Source: Microbotryomycetes sp. JL201
Lineage: Eukaryota; Basidiomycota; Microbotryomycetes
Assembly (NCBI GenBank): GCA_033819885.1
Contig: JAQYUZ010000022.1
Coordinates: forward strand, 186,001 to 250,000
Length of the DNA: 64,000 nt
Direction: 5' to 3'
This document shows, one piece after another, positions 11,106 through 22,310 of the stretch (position 1 is its first letter; each line of letters starts with the position of its first letter). A model generated the notes under the pieces. It was given only the letters and a program-made list of their open reading frames with translations, did not search any database and was not told the DNA's origin. A program made the position numbers and the translations under genes.

Positions 11106-14100
11106 ATGGCCGACGACGGCAAACTGCTCGCAGACAGCCTCGCAACGGTCAGGACGCAGCTAGGTCTGCTCAAACGACATCTCGTGAGTCCAATGCGCCA
11201 AGTCTTGTACCTATCAGGACCCGTCAGGCGCAGCTCGGCCGTCAATCAGCGCCCGTGACGACACTCGTCGCCAGACACACCACGGCACAGCAAACTTGCA
11301 TCAATCACGTGCCCTAGCCTGCAATCGTCATCTTTGCGTCTGTCTAAAGTGGCACAAACCTGCCCCCGAAGAGACGAGCGCGCTGTCGAGCGGGACATGG
11401 CTCAGATCGGTGACACAGGACATCACCTGCAAAGCCGGGCTCTCTTGACAACGTGCACAAAAAGCAGCCTCACTTGTGGTAGCTTTCTCAAGACCCCGCG
11501 GCCTCGTCGGCAGAGTACGGATGCATATTGACCGCGTCATGCGCCAGCAGAGGCTCGAGCACAGCACGGCACAGCTCCTTGTCCAGCGTCAGCAGGCTAT
11601 TGACGACGGTTGCTTATCACCCGCAGGATCATGATCAGCTTATGGATGCCCTCAAGAGCGCAAGCACAATGCTCGCAGAGCTTCGCAGCAGCTCGTTCAG
11701 CCCAAAGCAATATTACGAACTCTGTGAGCCAGGGCACACTCCATTTGACAGCGACCAGCTCTCACCGCTTACATACACACACAGATATGGCCGTGTTTGA
11801 CGCGCTCAGGCACTTGTCTTCGTACCTGTACGACGCCCACGTTAACGGCCGCCACCACCTCGCAGACTTGTACGAGCTCGTGCAGTACGCGGGCAATATC
11901 GTTCCACGTCTCTGTACGACGGACCTCGTTGGATCAATAACAACCGACGCTGACACCCCGCTCGCCACAGATCTCATGATCACCGTCGGCACCGTATACA
12001 TGTCAATTCCGGACGCGCCCGTCAAAGAAATCATGAAAGACATGATGGAAATGGCGCGTGGAGTACAGCATCCGACGCGTGGTCTCTTTCTGCGTCATTA
12101 CTTGAGCGGAATGACACGCGATCATCTACCGGTCGGGGACGATCCAGGGTCCGTGCTTTCCATTCTCTGTAAAGCCCCTGTTCCTGCTGAACCGCCTCCC
12201 TCAGACCTGGTGGCAACCTGCAAGACTCGATTGGGTTTGTCTTGACCAACTTTATCGAGATGAACAAACTCTGGGTCAGACTGCAACACCAAGGTCTGTC
12301 GCGCGACCGCGAACGACGCGAAATGGAACGACGAGAGCTCCGCATTCTCGTCGGTACGAACCTTGTCCGACTGAGCCAGCTCGAGGGCGTCGACTTTGAG
12401 ATGTATCGGAGAACAATCCTCCCGAGCGTGCTCGAGCAAGTCGTTAATTGCAAAGACGTCATTGCGCAGGAATACCTGATGGAGGTCATCATTCAGGTGT
12501 GCCGTTCGTTGAATACCGGAGAGTGAGAGTAGCTTTGCTGACTGAAAGCTGCAACAGGTTTTCACGGATGATTTCCATCTGCGGACGCTCGGGCCATTCC
12601 TGACGGCCGTCGCCCAGTTGCATCCAAGAGTCAACATCAAATCGATTGTGATTGCCTTGATCGACCGTCTGGCCGCGTACGCCGCTCGCGAAGCCGAAAA
12701 CGAGAGTCCAGAAGAAAGACAGCGACAAGAAGAGGAAGCTGCCAGGCGGTTGATTGCCCAAGTCAAAAGGCAGCGTGAGCGCGCCAGGCTCGCGGCAGCG
12801 GCTGCGGCGAACGCGCAGTATGCGGTAGAGGCGCCGCCTGACGGGAACGATGGCGAAGATGCTTGGGGATCGATGGCGACTTCGAACGGTGCTTCGACAC
12901 CGAAACCCAGCACGCCTGCAACGGTGGACGCCGACGCCCTCAAGGTCCCGGAGAAACCAACAGGCAAGAAATTTCGTGGCATTCCAGAAGACGTGCGGCT
13001 GTTTGAAGTGTTTTGGCATCAAGTCGTCGAGCTTGTCAAGGCGCGACCCGACTTGTCCATCCAGGACATTACCGGTCTTCTCGTCTCGATGATCAACCTC
13101 TCACTGAGCTGTTACCCTGATCGTCTAGAGTACGTCGACCAGGTCCTGTCATTTGCAAAAGCCAAGACGCAAGAGTTTGCCGAGTCGCCCGATTTGCATC
13201 ACCCATCGACGATCCAAAACATGTTGTCTCTTCTGCTGGCTCCAATCAATTCCTATCTGACAGTCATGACGCTGCTCGCGCTGCCATCGTACCAAGAGTT
13301 GCTCGGCGCGCAGCCGTTTGCCACAAGACGAGCGATCGGGCACGCTGTCGTTGGTTCGGTATTGAAGAATGAGACAATGATCGACTCTCCTGAGGACGTT
13401 CAAGGCGTGCTCGACTTGTGTCACGTGCTGATGCGTGACCAGAAAGACCGCAGCCTGCCGATCGGTCAGTCGTTTCAACCGAGGATACCACCGGGTCAGA
13501 TGGGCGGTGGCGTGCGAGGTCAGCAGACCTACGACGTCGAAGAGATGGCAGAAGAGCAAGGCTGGATCGCCAGGATGGTGCATTTGTTCCGATCGAACGA
13601 CTTGGCAGTGCAGTTCCAGGTGCGACGGCGTTGACATCAGTCTGTCAACGACGTATCGCAACGTGCTGACTCGAAAGCGTATGCAGCTACTCCAAACCGC
13701 GAGAAAAGAGTTTTCAGAAGGCGGCGATCGCATCAGGTGGACGTTCCCGCCTCTGATCGTTGCCGCCATCAAGCTCGCTCGTCGGTACAAGGAGAACGAA
13801 AATGAGATGGCAGAGTGGGACGTCAAGATTGCGACGCTGTTCAAATTCATCCACCAGTGCACCTCGGTCCTGTACAACAAGGTCGAGGCGTCTGAAATAT
13901 GTCTGCGCTTGTACCTGTTGGCGCTTTCTTCGGCCGACGAGAGCGGTCTGGAAGAGCTCGCGTACGAGTTTGCGGTGCAGGCGTTCACGATTTATGAAGA
14001 ATCGATCTCGGAATCACGAGCGCAATTGCAGGCTATCACCCTTATAATCGGAACGCTGCAACAAACCCGAGTGTTTGGCACGGACAATTACGATACACTA

Positions 14101-14800
14101 ATCACGAAAGCGGCCCTGCACGGAGCCAAGCTACTTAAAAAAGGCCAACAGGCGACGGCTGTCGCATTGGCGAGCCACTTGTGGTGGCAGACGGACGTGC
14201 CAGGCAGACACGGCAGCAGCAACGACAAGCCGCCGCATCGCGATGGCAAGCGCGTGCTCGAGTGTCTGCAAAAATCGCTCAGGATCGCCACGTCGTCAAT
14301 TGACGAGCTGACGAGCGTTCAATTGTACTGCGACGCTCTTGACCAGTACCTGTATTACTTTGAGAGACGGGTCGAGGCGGTACGTGTTGGCCGTTTACTC
14401 CGACGCATCCGGCCGAGCTAACAAATGCCTCGTGCAGATCTCATCCAAGCACATTAATTCGCTCGTCGAGCTCATCACGTCCAACATTGACTCTATCCAC
14501 CAAACGGACGTGCATCCGACAAGCGGGTCTGCAACGAGTGGTCTGATCGAGGGCGTTTCTACCGCAGACGCCGTCGTAAGACACTTTCGCAACACGCTCT
14601 TGTACATTCAGGCGCGCAAGAACGGTATCGGTCACGATGGACAGCAACCTGCGCCACCGTCTTCTGTCGGAACAGCAAGTGTCGATGACGACGACGAGGG
14701 GTCTGCGGCGAGAATCGCGGCGTTGGAAAGTGCGAGGTTGTTTGCGGACGTGGACGTTGCCGGTCCGCTGTTGAAGCTTGGCAGTGTCGCGAACGTGTGA
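11106..14800 (+). CDS. VPS35: Retromer subunit Vps35
   Basis: Vps35 is the cargo-binding alpha-solenoid of the retromer coat, recycling sorting receptors from endosomes to the Golgi. It starts [20 protein letters not shown]. Exon joins restore the family signature [19 protein letters not shown] in the N-terminal region that contacts Vps26. Then come [31 protein letters not shown], and the middle part [20 protein letters not shown] with [10 protein letters not shown]. The long helical C-terminal half (about 12600-14400) includes [20 protein letters not shown] and [16 protein letters not shown] small-residue and acidic insertion (about 12800-12960) is not conserved in the family. The gene has about nine short introns. 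It shares a 231-bp divergent promoter region with eIF2D. Confidence 0.95.
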
Positions 14801-15141
14801 TCAGACGTGTCGAGTCGTATTCTGTTGCAAATTTTCGTACACGCGCGCAGGAATAATGACTTTGAGATTGTACTTGCGAGACTCTAGGACGGACTGCTTT
14901 CATGGTCGTCGGCTCGGCCATCGGCAGCGCGGACGTCCGCCATGTGTCGTCATACGCTCGGCGCACCTCGAGCTCCGGCGATCGCTGCCTCTCGCACTCG
15001 TCCAGCATCCCCAAGTCCTTCGCTCAGCAAGCCTTTCGTCTTGTTTGTCGTTGACGCAAGCCTCTTCTGCTGGACGGTCGACCTGTGCCCGTTGATCGCT
15101 GCAGATTTCTCCCGAGTGATCGCCCGAACCGAACAGACGCC
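14801..15141. other. Intergenic: VPS35 3' flank and DUF1295-B promoter
   Basis: About 340 bp between two genes on the same strand. I see no repeat, RNA gene or conserved reading frame here. Confidence 0.5.
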
Positions 15142-16615
15142 ATGACGGTCCGCTACGTGCTGGACGACTATTACCTTGCCATCACCTTTTTGGTGTCTCT
15201 TGGCCTGCAAGCCTCGCTCTTTGTAGTGTCGTTTCTCTTGCAGACCGACAAACTGTCAGCCACCGCTCACCGCACGCACACTTTCGGATCATCGGGACTG
15301 ACCAGACTGTCATGCACAGAACCGATTTCGCCGGATCGCTCGGATTCTTCACGCTGGCGTTGCTGTCATTCTTTCTCGGCAACGAAATCAACTACAACGC
15401 ACGAAATATCATCGCAACGCAAGTCGTCGCGAGCGCCTTTGCCATCATCGACTCGAGTCGTCCGATTGATCTGACTGCGATCTGATTTTATAGGATATAC
15501 GTCCTGATTTGGGCGCTTCGACTTGGAGGTTTCTTGCTGTTCAGGGTCCTCAAGACAGGTGGCGACAGCCGATTTGATGAGATTAGAGTGAGCAGCGATT
15601 CGGCGAGCCTGTGCAAGCGGTCGACCTTTGCTCATCGACCTGGCCTCGTTGCAGTCAAACGTATTCAAATTTGGCTTTTTCTGGTGAGCATGCTCGCCTC
15701 TCAGCTGTTGATAGTTTTTGACCGAGTCGGTTGTCGCACAGGTTTTCTCAAGCATTGTGGGGTTGGACCGTGTCTCTTCCAGTCACCATCCTCAACTCAC
15801 CTCGCGTCTCTGACCCGACACGAGGTGGCGGGCGATTGGACTTTGGCACGGCGGGCGACATTATCGGCATCATCCTGTTTGCGCTTGGTTGGGCTATCGA
15901 GATTTGCGCCGACGATACAAAGTACAGGTTCAAATCGCGCAAACCTCCGCGCGGAACAATTAATGACAGGGGTGTCTGGGTGCGTGCTGCGGCCCTGCTG
16001 GACGGTCGCTCATTCGTTCCGGGCGATCCAAGCTGACATGCGACGCAACTAGAAATGGTCGAGGCACCCTAACTACTTTGGCGAGATTATGCTCTGGTGG
16101 GGAATCTACGCCTTGTGCGTCTCGCCAGCAACGCACGACGTTGTTTCAGGCGGTGGCAAACGCGCGCTCGAGGCGTCCGTCGTTGGACCCATTTTCATCA
16201 CGCGTGCGTTGTACTTAATTGTCAGTGGTTCATACTGCTGACACCTAGCCAATAGTCCTGCTCTTGTTTGCCTCGGGCATCCCGACTGCTGAAAAGCCAA
16301 CAGCGAAGAAATATTACCTCATGTCGCACGGCGCCGACCGCGAGGCTGGAGACAAGTGGGCAGAGTACAAAGTGCGTAGCTCGAGTGTCAATGGCGGTCA
16401 TTCGCGTCTGATCTTGTTTGTTTCATCTCGCTTGCTCGTAGGCGTACCTGAATCGCACGTCAATCTTGTTCCCAATCCCGCCTTCGCTGTACAGACCTTT
16501 GCCGAGATGGGTCAAGACGTACATCCTGTTGGACTTGCCCATGTATCACTTCCAAGAACACACCGAAGGTCCAGAGGCGATCGAAGAAGAGAAGCGCAAG
16601 AGGAGTCGAGTTTGA
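15142..16615 (+). CDS. DUF1295 membrane protein, steroid 5-alpha-reductase-like (paralogue B)
   Basis: Complete DUF1295 protein. MTVRYVLDDYYLAITFLVSL starts the first TM segment; splicing then gives QTDKLTDFAGSLGFFTLALL (the family's TDKxTDF motif). Next are IYVLIWALRLGGFLLFRVLK, ALWGWTVSLPVTILNSP and GDIIGIILFALGWAIEICAD, then WSRHPNYFGEIMLWWGIYAL (R-H-P-N-Y-F-G signature) and the C-terminal PTAEKPTAKKYYLMS and YLNRTSILFPIPPSLYRPLP, ending KRKRSRV. The basic tail is compatible with ER retention (inference). About seven short introns. Relative to paralogue A on the opposite strand 10 kb away, the domain order and several exon junctions match, so the two arose by duplication. It converges with the monooxygenase gene. 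Confidence 0.88.
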
Positions 16616-16984
16616 TTGATGAGACAGAGACAGCTATTCCACTGTAGATAGTTGATTGGAATGTGTACATTTCAATCAATGGCCAGGCCCGGGAGGATGT
16701 GCGCGGCGAAAGTGGCAAAAGAGGTCCACTTGCAACTTTGCCACTGCTGACCCAGGCTGCATACGCAGCTTGTACTCTCCAATTCAAACCGGCCGCCCGG
16801 GCTTGACGAATACTGCACGCATTACCCGTTCGTCAAAGACCTCGATCGAGATGGGCCGGTTGAACGTTCACGATGCTTCTCTGCTCTCTTTGTGGTTAAT
16901 TGTTCCAAACTTCTTCATTTCATACAAAGAATGTATACGCTGCTGCTGAAGAAACCCAAAAGACACTACTGACAGAGAACCTTC
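16616..16984. other. Convergent 3' flanks, no gene
   Basis: About 370 bp between the converging stop codons of DUF1295-B and the flavin monooxygenase. Short ORFs here look like chance; no repeat or RNA gene seen. Confidence 0.5.
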
Positions 16985-19492
16985 TCAAAATCTCGGATCC
17001 CGCTTCGTCTTGTACGACGGGTACGTGCTGTTGTCTTCGTCAACCATGCCAAGCTCGCGCATGAGAATTTGCGTCGCGAGATGCTTCGAGTAGACACCTG
17101 GGACGAGAGACGATTCAGTTTCACGGGGCCAGTCTAAGCTGTACACAGGAGCACTCACGGGCTTGGAACAAGTTACCTAGAGCCACAGATACATCGTCAG
17201 TAACCGCTGATCAACCAACTCTGGCGACTGACCGCTCTGGATGTAAAAGCGAGGCACGCCACTCTGCCTCCAAACTCCTGAGTGACAGAAAGACGAGCCC
17301 AAAGTCAGTCAACTATGCTGGAGCGCTCCTTGATTTGCGCTCGACTGACCCGGAATTTCTCCTTGCTCGTCTTGGCCCCAGCATGAACCGATGCCGTCCG
17401 CAACTTCGTCGGAAATGATTCTCCGAATTGTCTCGCGCTGTGACGTGTATCCAGTGGCGAGCACCTGTCAAGGTGAGAGGATGCATCAGTGCTCTATGCC
17501 AATCCCTCATCTAGAAGGACGACATACGATAATGTCCGCCTTGATTTCCTCGCCATCCTTGAACAGGATACCATCGCGCGTCAGTTTTTCAACCTCGACA
17601 CCTTGCTTGATCTTGATCTTTCCCTCTGCAATCATTGATGATGCTCCGACGTCGATGTAGTATCCTCCGCCATCGCGGAAGTACTTGATGAACAAACCTC
17701 CCGGGTAATGATTCAGCTTGAAGCCTGCTTTTGTGAGGCCGTCCAACAGAGGTTTGTCGAGTTCGGCGATGCGCTTGGTCGCTCCAATGTGGAACTGCTC
17801 CAACAGATCGACCGGCAACGATTGCAACATCATGTCGGCATTCTCCAATGGAGGTCCATCCTCCTCGTAGAAGCCGCGCAAAAGTCCAGGAATTCCATGC
17901 TTCGATGACATGACATAGGTGTGCGACCTTTGAACGATTGTCACGTCGACGCCGTTCTCGTAAAAGTCTTGAGCAATGTCGTGACCCGAGTTGCAGCAGC
18001 CGACTACGACAGCCTTCTTGCCTTCGAAACCCATCGAGCCGGGATGCCTGGAAGAATGATGGCAGACACCTTGATATTCGTCTCGAGGGAAATCGGGCAA
18101 GCGAGGCTCGCCAGAGAAACCGGTCGCCATCACGAGGTGATTAACTTTAAGTGTTCTGGCTTCTTTTCCGTCGCGAGTCACCTTGACGGTCCACTGCTTG
18201 GTTTGCGGGTCGAATTGCGGGTTGCGCTCGACTGCCGAGTTCAGCCAAATGCAGAGCTCCATCTGCTCGGCGTAGCCTGCGTCATGATGCACATGGTCAG
18301 TATGATACTTCAAGAGCTCTTAATGAGCATAGACATCAGTCGACGAAAGGTCGCGGAGAATCGATGAAACCGGGCGAGGGGCAACAATGCGACCCGATCA
18401 AACGCTTCGACTCACTCTCCATCCAGTTTGCGATCTTGTCTTTGGGGCAGTATACAGGCCAATTGGGAGGATATGAGATGTATGGGAAGTGATCGGCCCA
18501 AACCGGATCGTGTAGACACAACGTCTTGTATCGGAGACGCCACGAATCGCCGACGCGCTTGTTCTTCTCGACAATCAAGTTTGGGATACCCAAAACGGTC
18601 AGTCGTGCAGCAAGCATGAGACCGTTCTGGCCGCCGCCAACGATGAGTACCGTCGGATCAGTGTCTTCAAAGTTTCTCCGTTTGTTGAGCTTGTCGAGCC
18701 AGTTGAGCTTTGACGTTTTTTCGCCGTGCTCTGCACCGAGTGGCCGTCTGTGGCGAGCAAATTCTTCGTGGCCTTTGATTTCGTGCAGAACGGTGCAAAA
18801 TGTATACGCCTTCCAGTCGCCCTTGCCTTTGGCAGATTCGCGCAAGCGCACGAAGCCTTGACCGCGCGTCTTGTCCGTTTTCATCTCAAAGAACGATTGA
18901 ACCCATTCGAGTTCGTCGCTGACCGGAACGAGTGCAGCATCATGAGGCTTGACGACGTGCAAATTCTGGAGCGATGGTACGCCAAACTTTTTCAAGTGTC
19001 CAGCAATCTCATTGGTGCGCAAGGTGTTGAAGTCGGTCTATGATTGGTGGGATGATGTGATCGCATCCGGTCCATGAGCGGAACGCGTCAGGTGGCAAAC
19101 CAAAAGTCCCACGGGTCAGCCCCACATTCTCTCAGGTGGCAAAACAGCGACCTGCGGGTCCTCATTCCCCAAATCACGTACATTGTCAATGTAAAGCATG
19201 TCACGCCACCAGCCGTCCGGGCAAAAGTGCTTGACAATGCCATCAATATCTTTGGCGTCGAATGCGGACTGGACGTCGGAAAGTGTCTGTCAGTATTGCA
19301 TATCGTGTAGCAATGCTCGAGACGCCGGGATCAAGTCACCTGGATCGATTTCAGAAATTCCTCTGACACACGAACAGGGTCGGGGCCTCGAGCTGCTGCC
19401 TCTTTGCCAACGGGGGCCTCGATGGACGTCGCGTCCGGTCGAATGTTTTCCTTGTGAACAATGTTGTGCTTGATGTTGTCAACGGCAGCCAT
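16985..19492 (-). CDS. FAD-dependent monooxygenase with N-terminal NTF2-like region
   Basis: Flavoprotein monooxygenase of the YUCCA/FMO/Baeyer-Villiger-like superfamily; substrate unknown. It starts MAAVDNIKHNIVHKENIRPD. The first part (about 200 residues, with AFDAKDIDGIVKHFCPDGWW and WKAYTFCTVLHEIKGHEEFA) resembles an NTF2/SnoaL-like fold. The FAD Rossmann motif follows (VLIVGGGQNGLMLAARL), then LRYKTLCLHDPVWADHFPY, the YPPNWPVYCPKDKIANWME region, LVMATGFSGEPRLPDFP, and an FMO-like QGVCHHSSRHP. The second nucleotide-binding motif is KAVVVGCCNSGHDIAQDFYE. The C-terminus contains ATGYTSQRETIRRII and ends TKRDPRF at 16985. Introns are short; several small exons lie between 16990 and 17520. 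It could act in degradation of an aromatic or aliphatic ketone, but nothing in the context says which. Confidence 0.87.
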
Positions 19493-19661
19493 GATGAATG
19501 TATCAGTGGCTAATGTGGGAGAGAAAGGAAGGTGCGAGCAGGTCTGTGAGACTTTGAGGAGCCGCTCGGGTCCCAAAGGCCCGCCCCACAATCTCCGCAC
19601 GCATTCTTTGTGGGGTGTGGCGACTTGTCGCGAGAGATAGCACTTGATCGCCTGCCGAAAC

Positions 19662-19703
19662 CAAAACTAGTTTTGTCTTTCGCCCGCCCGATGCCAAAAC
19701 TAG
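19662..19703. promoter_or_regulatory. Palindrome plus repeated half-site upstream of the monooxygenase
   Basis: CAAAACTAGTTTTG at 19662-19675 is a perfect inverted repeat. CCAAAACTAG occurs at 19661-19670 and again at 19694-19703, about 170-210 bp upstream of the minus-strand start at 19492. Spacing and symmetry fit a dimeric transcription factor site; the factor is unknown and this is inference. Confidence 0.3.
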
Positions 19704-20084
19704 GCGACTAAACGAGGCCTGCGGAAGAGTTTAGGTTGCGGGGCCTCTCGAGTTTCCGCGGGATGCAAGCTCGACTTTGCAAGCGCCAAAAGCGCATGCA
19801 CAGACGCAGAACATTAACAATGGGGTCAAAATTCCCAACCCCGCGCCGATACACTTTAGCGTCCTGGTCCTCCCGAATTTCTGGTCGAACCGGCAAAAAT
19901 GGAAATTGCCACTGCACAATCCTTACAGGTTTTCGAAGTCCATTCTGCGGCTCGGAATGAGCTCGTGAGGGCTCGGAGACGAATTTCAGAAGCGAATGGA
20001 CAACAGACCAGTTGCGCGCACATTCGCAGCCAGCGCTCGAAGCCACCGGCTCAAAGCCAGCGGAACTGGCTTCGGACATATTCA

Positions 20085-20459
20085 TCACAACAGCGTTTCA
20101 ATGTCTGATAGAGCGCCCCGTGAATATAATTCGCTCAACTCAGAGTAGCTCATTGTTTCCATCCGACGGCCTCGGCATGGTTTCAAGTCTCGCGGTCCCG
20201 AACTCGGGTCCTGCACGGCGTCAAAATTGCTTTCGACCTGTCGTCCGCTTTTGACGAGTCCCAAGCTTGATATCCAATCAATTGCATTTGAATTGGGTGA
20301 GGATTGCACATGAATTTGTGCCAATTGTTGACCAGTGGATGGAGCCCCGCTCGAGTAAAACGCTCTTCTGAGCGAGCGCGACAACTTGAGACCAGTCTGT
20401 CTTGCCTTGCTGATGCGTGCAGAGTAGAACATTAGATCTGTTACAACAATCATGTTCAT
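20085..20459 (-). CDS. Doubtful 124-residue ORF, no recognised domain
   Basis: An open frame starting MNMIVVTDLMFYSARISKAR, with no known motif, no clear hydrophobic segment and no obvious splice partners. It sits just downstream of the NIPA gene on the same strand. It may simply be chance in a long intergenic region. Confidence 0.15.
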   Translation of the reverse strand: MNMIVVTDLMFYSARISKARQTGLKLSRSLRRAFYSSGAPSTGQQLAQIHVQSSPNSNAIDWISSLGLVKSGRQVESNFDAVQDPSSGPRDLKPCRGRRMETMSYSELSELYSRGALSDIETLL

Positions 20460-20479
20460 CTAATAATTATCAAAGCGTC

Positions 20480-22247
20480 TCACGCTCTCTGCTCGTCACG
20501 GTCTCTTTCCTGAACAAATCCGTTCGTTGACGCATCTTCGTCATCGCTCAACTCTTGAGATTCAGCGTGGACCCCGTGGAAATATCCGCTCGATCTGTGA
20601 GGCGAGTGAGCGAGAACATACTGCGATCCGCCGAGTGTCAAGCTAAGCTGTCGACGTCGAGTCGACACTGGCGATTCGATGGCAATTTTAGGTACACTAT
20701 TGCCAAGGAAGTTGTCTGAAGGCGAAGCAGATTCTCCGTCAGGAGCCGATGACTGCTTGCTGTGCGCTGATGCAGTGGTGGGCTCCTTCGTGATGAGCCA
20801 CACGCCCAGGGCAGACATTGCGCAGCTGTCACGGAAGCAAAAGAGATCTCAGTACTCCAGGCTCGTTTCCACCGGAAGAAACGTACCCGAAAGCGAAATT
20901 GAGAAGGGTGGGCAGACCCACGTCATCAAATTCGCGGTAAAGGACCGCGCTGCCGACGATCGTAGACAGCGCGAACGTCATGAACTGTATGGGAATGACG
21001 ACTCTGGACTCGAATCGCTGCAATGCCTTGTTGATAAAGTTGACTTGGACGAGCGCCGTGGTGACCAAGACGGCCAAAATCGGGTATGTGATCCAGTACC
21101 GGAACGTGTCGAGGAACAGAAGCGTCAAGAATGAGGAAATGGCTTTCGTTGAAAGAACGGTGAAGCCGCCCGACAGAGCACAGATGCCCAGGTCGATCAG
21201 CACAAATCGATCGCCGTACCTTGTCCGAGACAAGCCGGCCAAGACGGCGATGCAGACGACGGACGTGATGGCGTATCCAAGGAAGAGAGGAGTGATGATG
21301 GCGTCGAGCACTTCGTCTGGAAAAAGTTCTTTGTCGCTCGACCGAGAAGAGTATACCACTGTTGCTCCTCCGAGAAAAGTGATGAGGCAACCGAGCAAGT
21401 CTCGCTTGCGGAAAGGCTGCGCGTCGCGCTTGTCAAAAGATTGCGCACGACGTGGGGCTTGCAAAGACTTGCCTCTTTGACAATCAACGGTGCCAAGCCA
21501 ACGTTGGCAACTAATGCAACGCTGCCGAGAGGCGCCACGAGCGAGGCCGGCGCGAACGCGTAAGATAAAAAATTGCCAAATTCGCCGAGCGCCATGAGTG
21601 AGATGCCGAGCCACCAAAGCGGCTCGCGTAGGTACATCTTGTCTGTCCTGGGTCTCTTTCTGCCGCCTGACCGAGAATGCGCATCACTCGCTTTGCCCAG
21701 CGAATGCGTTCTTGTTGTTCGAGACGCGCTCGACGAATGTGACGGCGAACGCTTGTTGTAGCTGGGTCTGGCTGTCAATGCGGCATTTGGCAAGAGGTGC
21801 GTGCTCTCATCGGTTGCGTTCAGCTGCGGGTCCGAGACGGTGCGAGTGAGGCGAGCTGGTTCTGGAGGGATGCCCTCGGGCGTAAGTTGCGAGTCTGGCA
21901 GCAAGCGTGAGCGTTCATCTGGCTGCCTTGCTTCTTTCGCTCTATCGTTGCGACTTGATAGCCTCTTGTGTGCGAGTCTGTATGACCGAGGATGACGAAA
22001 GTGGGTAGAGTCAGCGAGACAGTGCTCGAGCTTGGCGAGCGCGTTTGAAACAGGTCTGACTTTTGTACATTGAGGGCGACAGATATGCATGTGTTGCCTG
22101 TTGAAGGAACGAGGCGTCAGACCTTTGCGACAGGAAACCGACCGCGTGCGTCGGCGATCGCTGCTGAGCAGGTGCGGCATGTGTTCGCACGGACGCACCT
22201 GCGACGCAGATGGCGACTCCGATGAGCGGAGAACCACCCTGAACCAT
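20480..22247 (-). CDS. NIPA-family magnesium transporter
   Basis: Multi-pass Mg2+ transporter of the NIPA (DUF803) family, in plasma or endosomal membranes. The first exon, MVQGGSPLIGVAICVAG, joins across introns to NTCISVALNVQK and LAHKRL, giving the family's first helix and LNxQKLAH motif. A long Ser/Arg-rich cytosolic insertion follows (about 21700-21960). Then EPLWWLGISLMALGEFGNFL, APASLVAPLGSVALVANVG, DLLGCLITFLGGATVVYSS, and the remaining helices including QVNFINKALQRFESRVVIPI and FMTFALSTIVGSAVLYREF, all hallmark NIPA segments. The C-terminus after GVWLITKE is a polar tail of about 100 residues. The divergent gene SFT2 starts only 63 bp away. Confidence 0.9.
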
Positions 22248-22310
22248 GTGCCGCGGGGCGAGAGCAAGCTGTCGTTTTCAGCGGCGCCCCATTTTTGGCC
22301 TCTTCACGTG
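22248..22310. promoter_or_regulatory. Very short divergent promoter between NIPA and SFT2
   Basis: Only 63 bp separate the two chosen start codons. A CACGTG E-box sits immediately before the SFT2 ATG (22305-22310). No TATA box is visible. Both 5' UTRs must be tiny or overlap the opposite gene. Confidence 0.4.

Larger units (their letters stand above)
19493..20479. other. Intergenic: monooxygenase promoter and NIPA 3' flank
   Basis: Nearly 1 kb between two minus-strand genes. The monooxygenase promoter side holds a perfect 14-bp palindrome CAAAACTAGTTTTG (19662-19675), and its half CCAAAACTAG recurs at 19694-19703. The rest holds only a doubtful ORF (20085-20459). Confidence 0.45.

Noticed and set aside
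12122-12982. Long minus-strand ORF (286 residues)
   Set aside because: Lies opposite conserved VPS35 exons; Arg/Ser/Ala-rich shadow of the real frame.
13149-13988. Long minus-strand ORF (279 residues)
   Set aside because: Antisense shadow of VPS35; crosses a real intron and has no motif.
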